Shown: positions 4,814 to 5,197 of the stretch, piece by piece
Numbering within the stretch: the stretch's first letter is position 1
How the letters are laid out: every line of letters starts with the position of its first letter
DNA from: Phycisphaerales bacterium UBA2266
GTDB lineage: Bacteria; Planctomycetota; Phycisphaerae; Sedimentisphaerales; Anaerobacaceae
DNA length: 5,197 bases
NCBI GenBank assembly: GCA_002347125.1
Contig: DDXG01000140.1
Span: 3,146 to 8,342, forward strand
Direction of reading: 5' to 3'
Translations under genes and position numbers: made by a program
The notes under the pieces: generated by a model
Database searches by the model: none
What the model was told of the DNA's origin: nothing
The model's input: only the letters and a program-made list of their open reading frames with translations

Positions 4814-5197
4814 ATGAAGATTGAACAGTGGAGCATCGACCGTATCAGGCCCTACGAGAAGAACCCCCGACGCAACGACAAGGCCGTCGCGGCCGTCGCC
4901 GAATCCATACGTGAGTTCGGCTTCAGGCAGCCCATCGTTGTCGATGGCGACGGTGTGATCGTGGTGGGCCATACCCGCTACAAGGCGGCGCTGAAGCTCG
5001 GTTTGGAGAAGGTGCCCGTCCACGTGGCCAGGGACCTGACGGCCCAACAGGCCAGGGCCTACCGGCTGGCCGATAACCGATCCGCTGAGGATTCACAGTG
5101 GGATATTGACCTTCTGCCCATCGAACTGGGTGAGCTTCGGGATGAGGGCTTCGACCTGAAGCTCGTGGGCTTCACCGAGAAGGAACTGACCGAGTAC
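4814..5197 (+). CDS. ParB/Srx N-terminal-domain protein (cut by window end)
   Basis: The visible 128 codons begin with a ParB/sulfiredoxin-type N-terminal domain (about residues 3-85): IDRIRPYEKNPRRND, a helix VAAVAESIREFGFRQPIVVD, the strand-turn VIVVGHTRYKAAL with the GxxR nucleotide/phosphate-binding motif (GHTR), and the closing VPVHVARDLT. After it comes AYRLADNRSAEDSQWDIDLL, then a helical part to GFTEKEL at the window end. This arrangement is typical of phage-encoded ParB-domain proteins, many of which continue into an N6/N4 DNA methyltransferase domain; that half would lie outside the window. GGAGG (4801-4805) 8 nt before the ATG supports this start over in-frame ATG 4637. It is unlikely to be the chromosomal ParB partition protein, since no parA and no parS-like context is seen. 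Confidence 0.85.
   Translation, partial: MKIEQWSIDRIRPYEKNPRRNDKAVAAVAESIREFGFRQPIVVDGDGVIVVGHTRYKAALKLGLEKVPVHVARDLTAQQARAYRLADNRSAEDSQWDIDLLPIELGELRDEGFDLKLVGFTEKELTEY

Larger units (their letters stand above)
3641..5197. mobile_element. Left end of a tRNA-Thr-integrated prophage or integrative element
   Basis: Three observations point to mobile DNA from here rightward: the truncated tRNA-Thr at the edge, the integrase-like tail in frame beyond it, and two phage-type genes (a small Cys-rich protein and a ParB/Srx-domain protein). Housekeeping genes end abruptly at the boundary. The element continues past the window; no integrase body, capsid or terminase gene is visible, so prophage, satellite or integrative plasmid cannot be told apart. 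Confidence 0.6.

Noticed and set aside
4360..4824. Plus-strand Arg-rich open frame (154 residues) overlapping the Cys-rich gene
   Set aside because: It overlaps a better-supported gene and the ParB start, has no ribosome binding site and reads as composition-driven.
1..5197. CRISPR arrays, rRNA or insertion sequences
   Set aside because: No regularly spaced repeats, rRNA-like sequence or transposase gene was seen in the window.

Overview
This GC-rich window joins ordinary chromosome (about 1-3640) to what looks like the left end of an integrated mobile element (about 3641-5197). The most likely host is a planctomycete or close relative. That is an inference from the IlvB and NifU-like sequences, from a GGGCATCCTGCC-type intergenic repeat I associate from memory with planctomycete-type genomes, and from a tRNA without an encoded CCA. 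It was not tested by any search.

Chromosomal part. At the left edge, on the minus strand, is the N-terminus of an exported YdjC/ChbG-like carbohydrate deacetylase with its own short promoter. Next, also on the minus strand, come ilvB and ilvH (ilvN), the catalytic and regulatory subunits of acetolactate synthase, the first committed enzyme of valine/leucine/isoleucine synthesis. They form one operon: a good sigma-70-type promoter near 2887-2916, a structured leader of about 190 nt, ilvB, a 106-bp gap holding a 9-bp hairpin repeat, ilvH, and an intrinsic-type terminator near 331-349. Transcribed away from ilvB on the plus strand is a small NifU-like C-terminal-domain Fe-S protein with its own -10 box and Shine-Dalgarno site. 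The 550-bp divergent intergenic region also holds a large imperfect inverted repeat.

Junction and mobile part. At 3641-3687 lies the 3' half (anticodon arm, variable loop, T arm and acceptor 3' strand) of a tRNA-Thr(TGT) on the minus strand. The 5' half is missing. This is the classic footprint of an element that integrated into a tRNA gene and lies to the right. An open frame reads through this remnant on the plus strand into a short tail (about 3787-3906) that resembles the C-terminal end of integrase-type genes, preceded by tandem GTTGACACCC repeats. After a 365-bp stretch without a confident gene come two phage-type genes: a cysteine-rich, probably zinc-binding small protein, and the N-terminal ParB/Srx-type domain of a protein cut by the window end. 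In phages this domain is often fused to a DNA methyltransferase.

The most interesting points are the tRNA-Thr attachment junction with a possible gene split by integration, the HypB-like cysteine motif at the start of the NifU-like protein, and the dispersed palindromic repeat.
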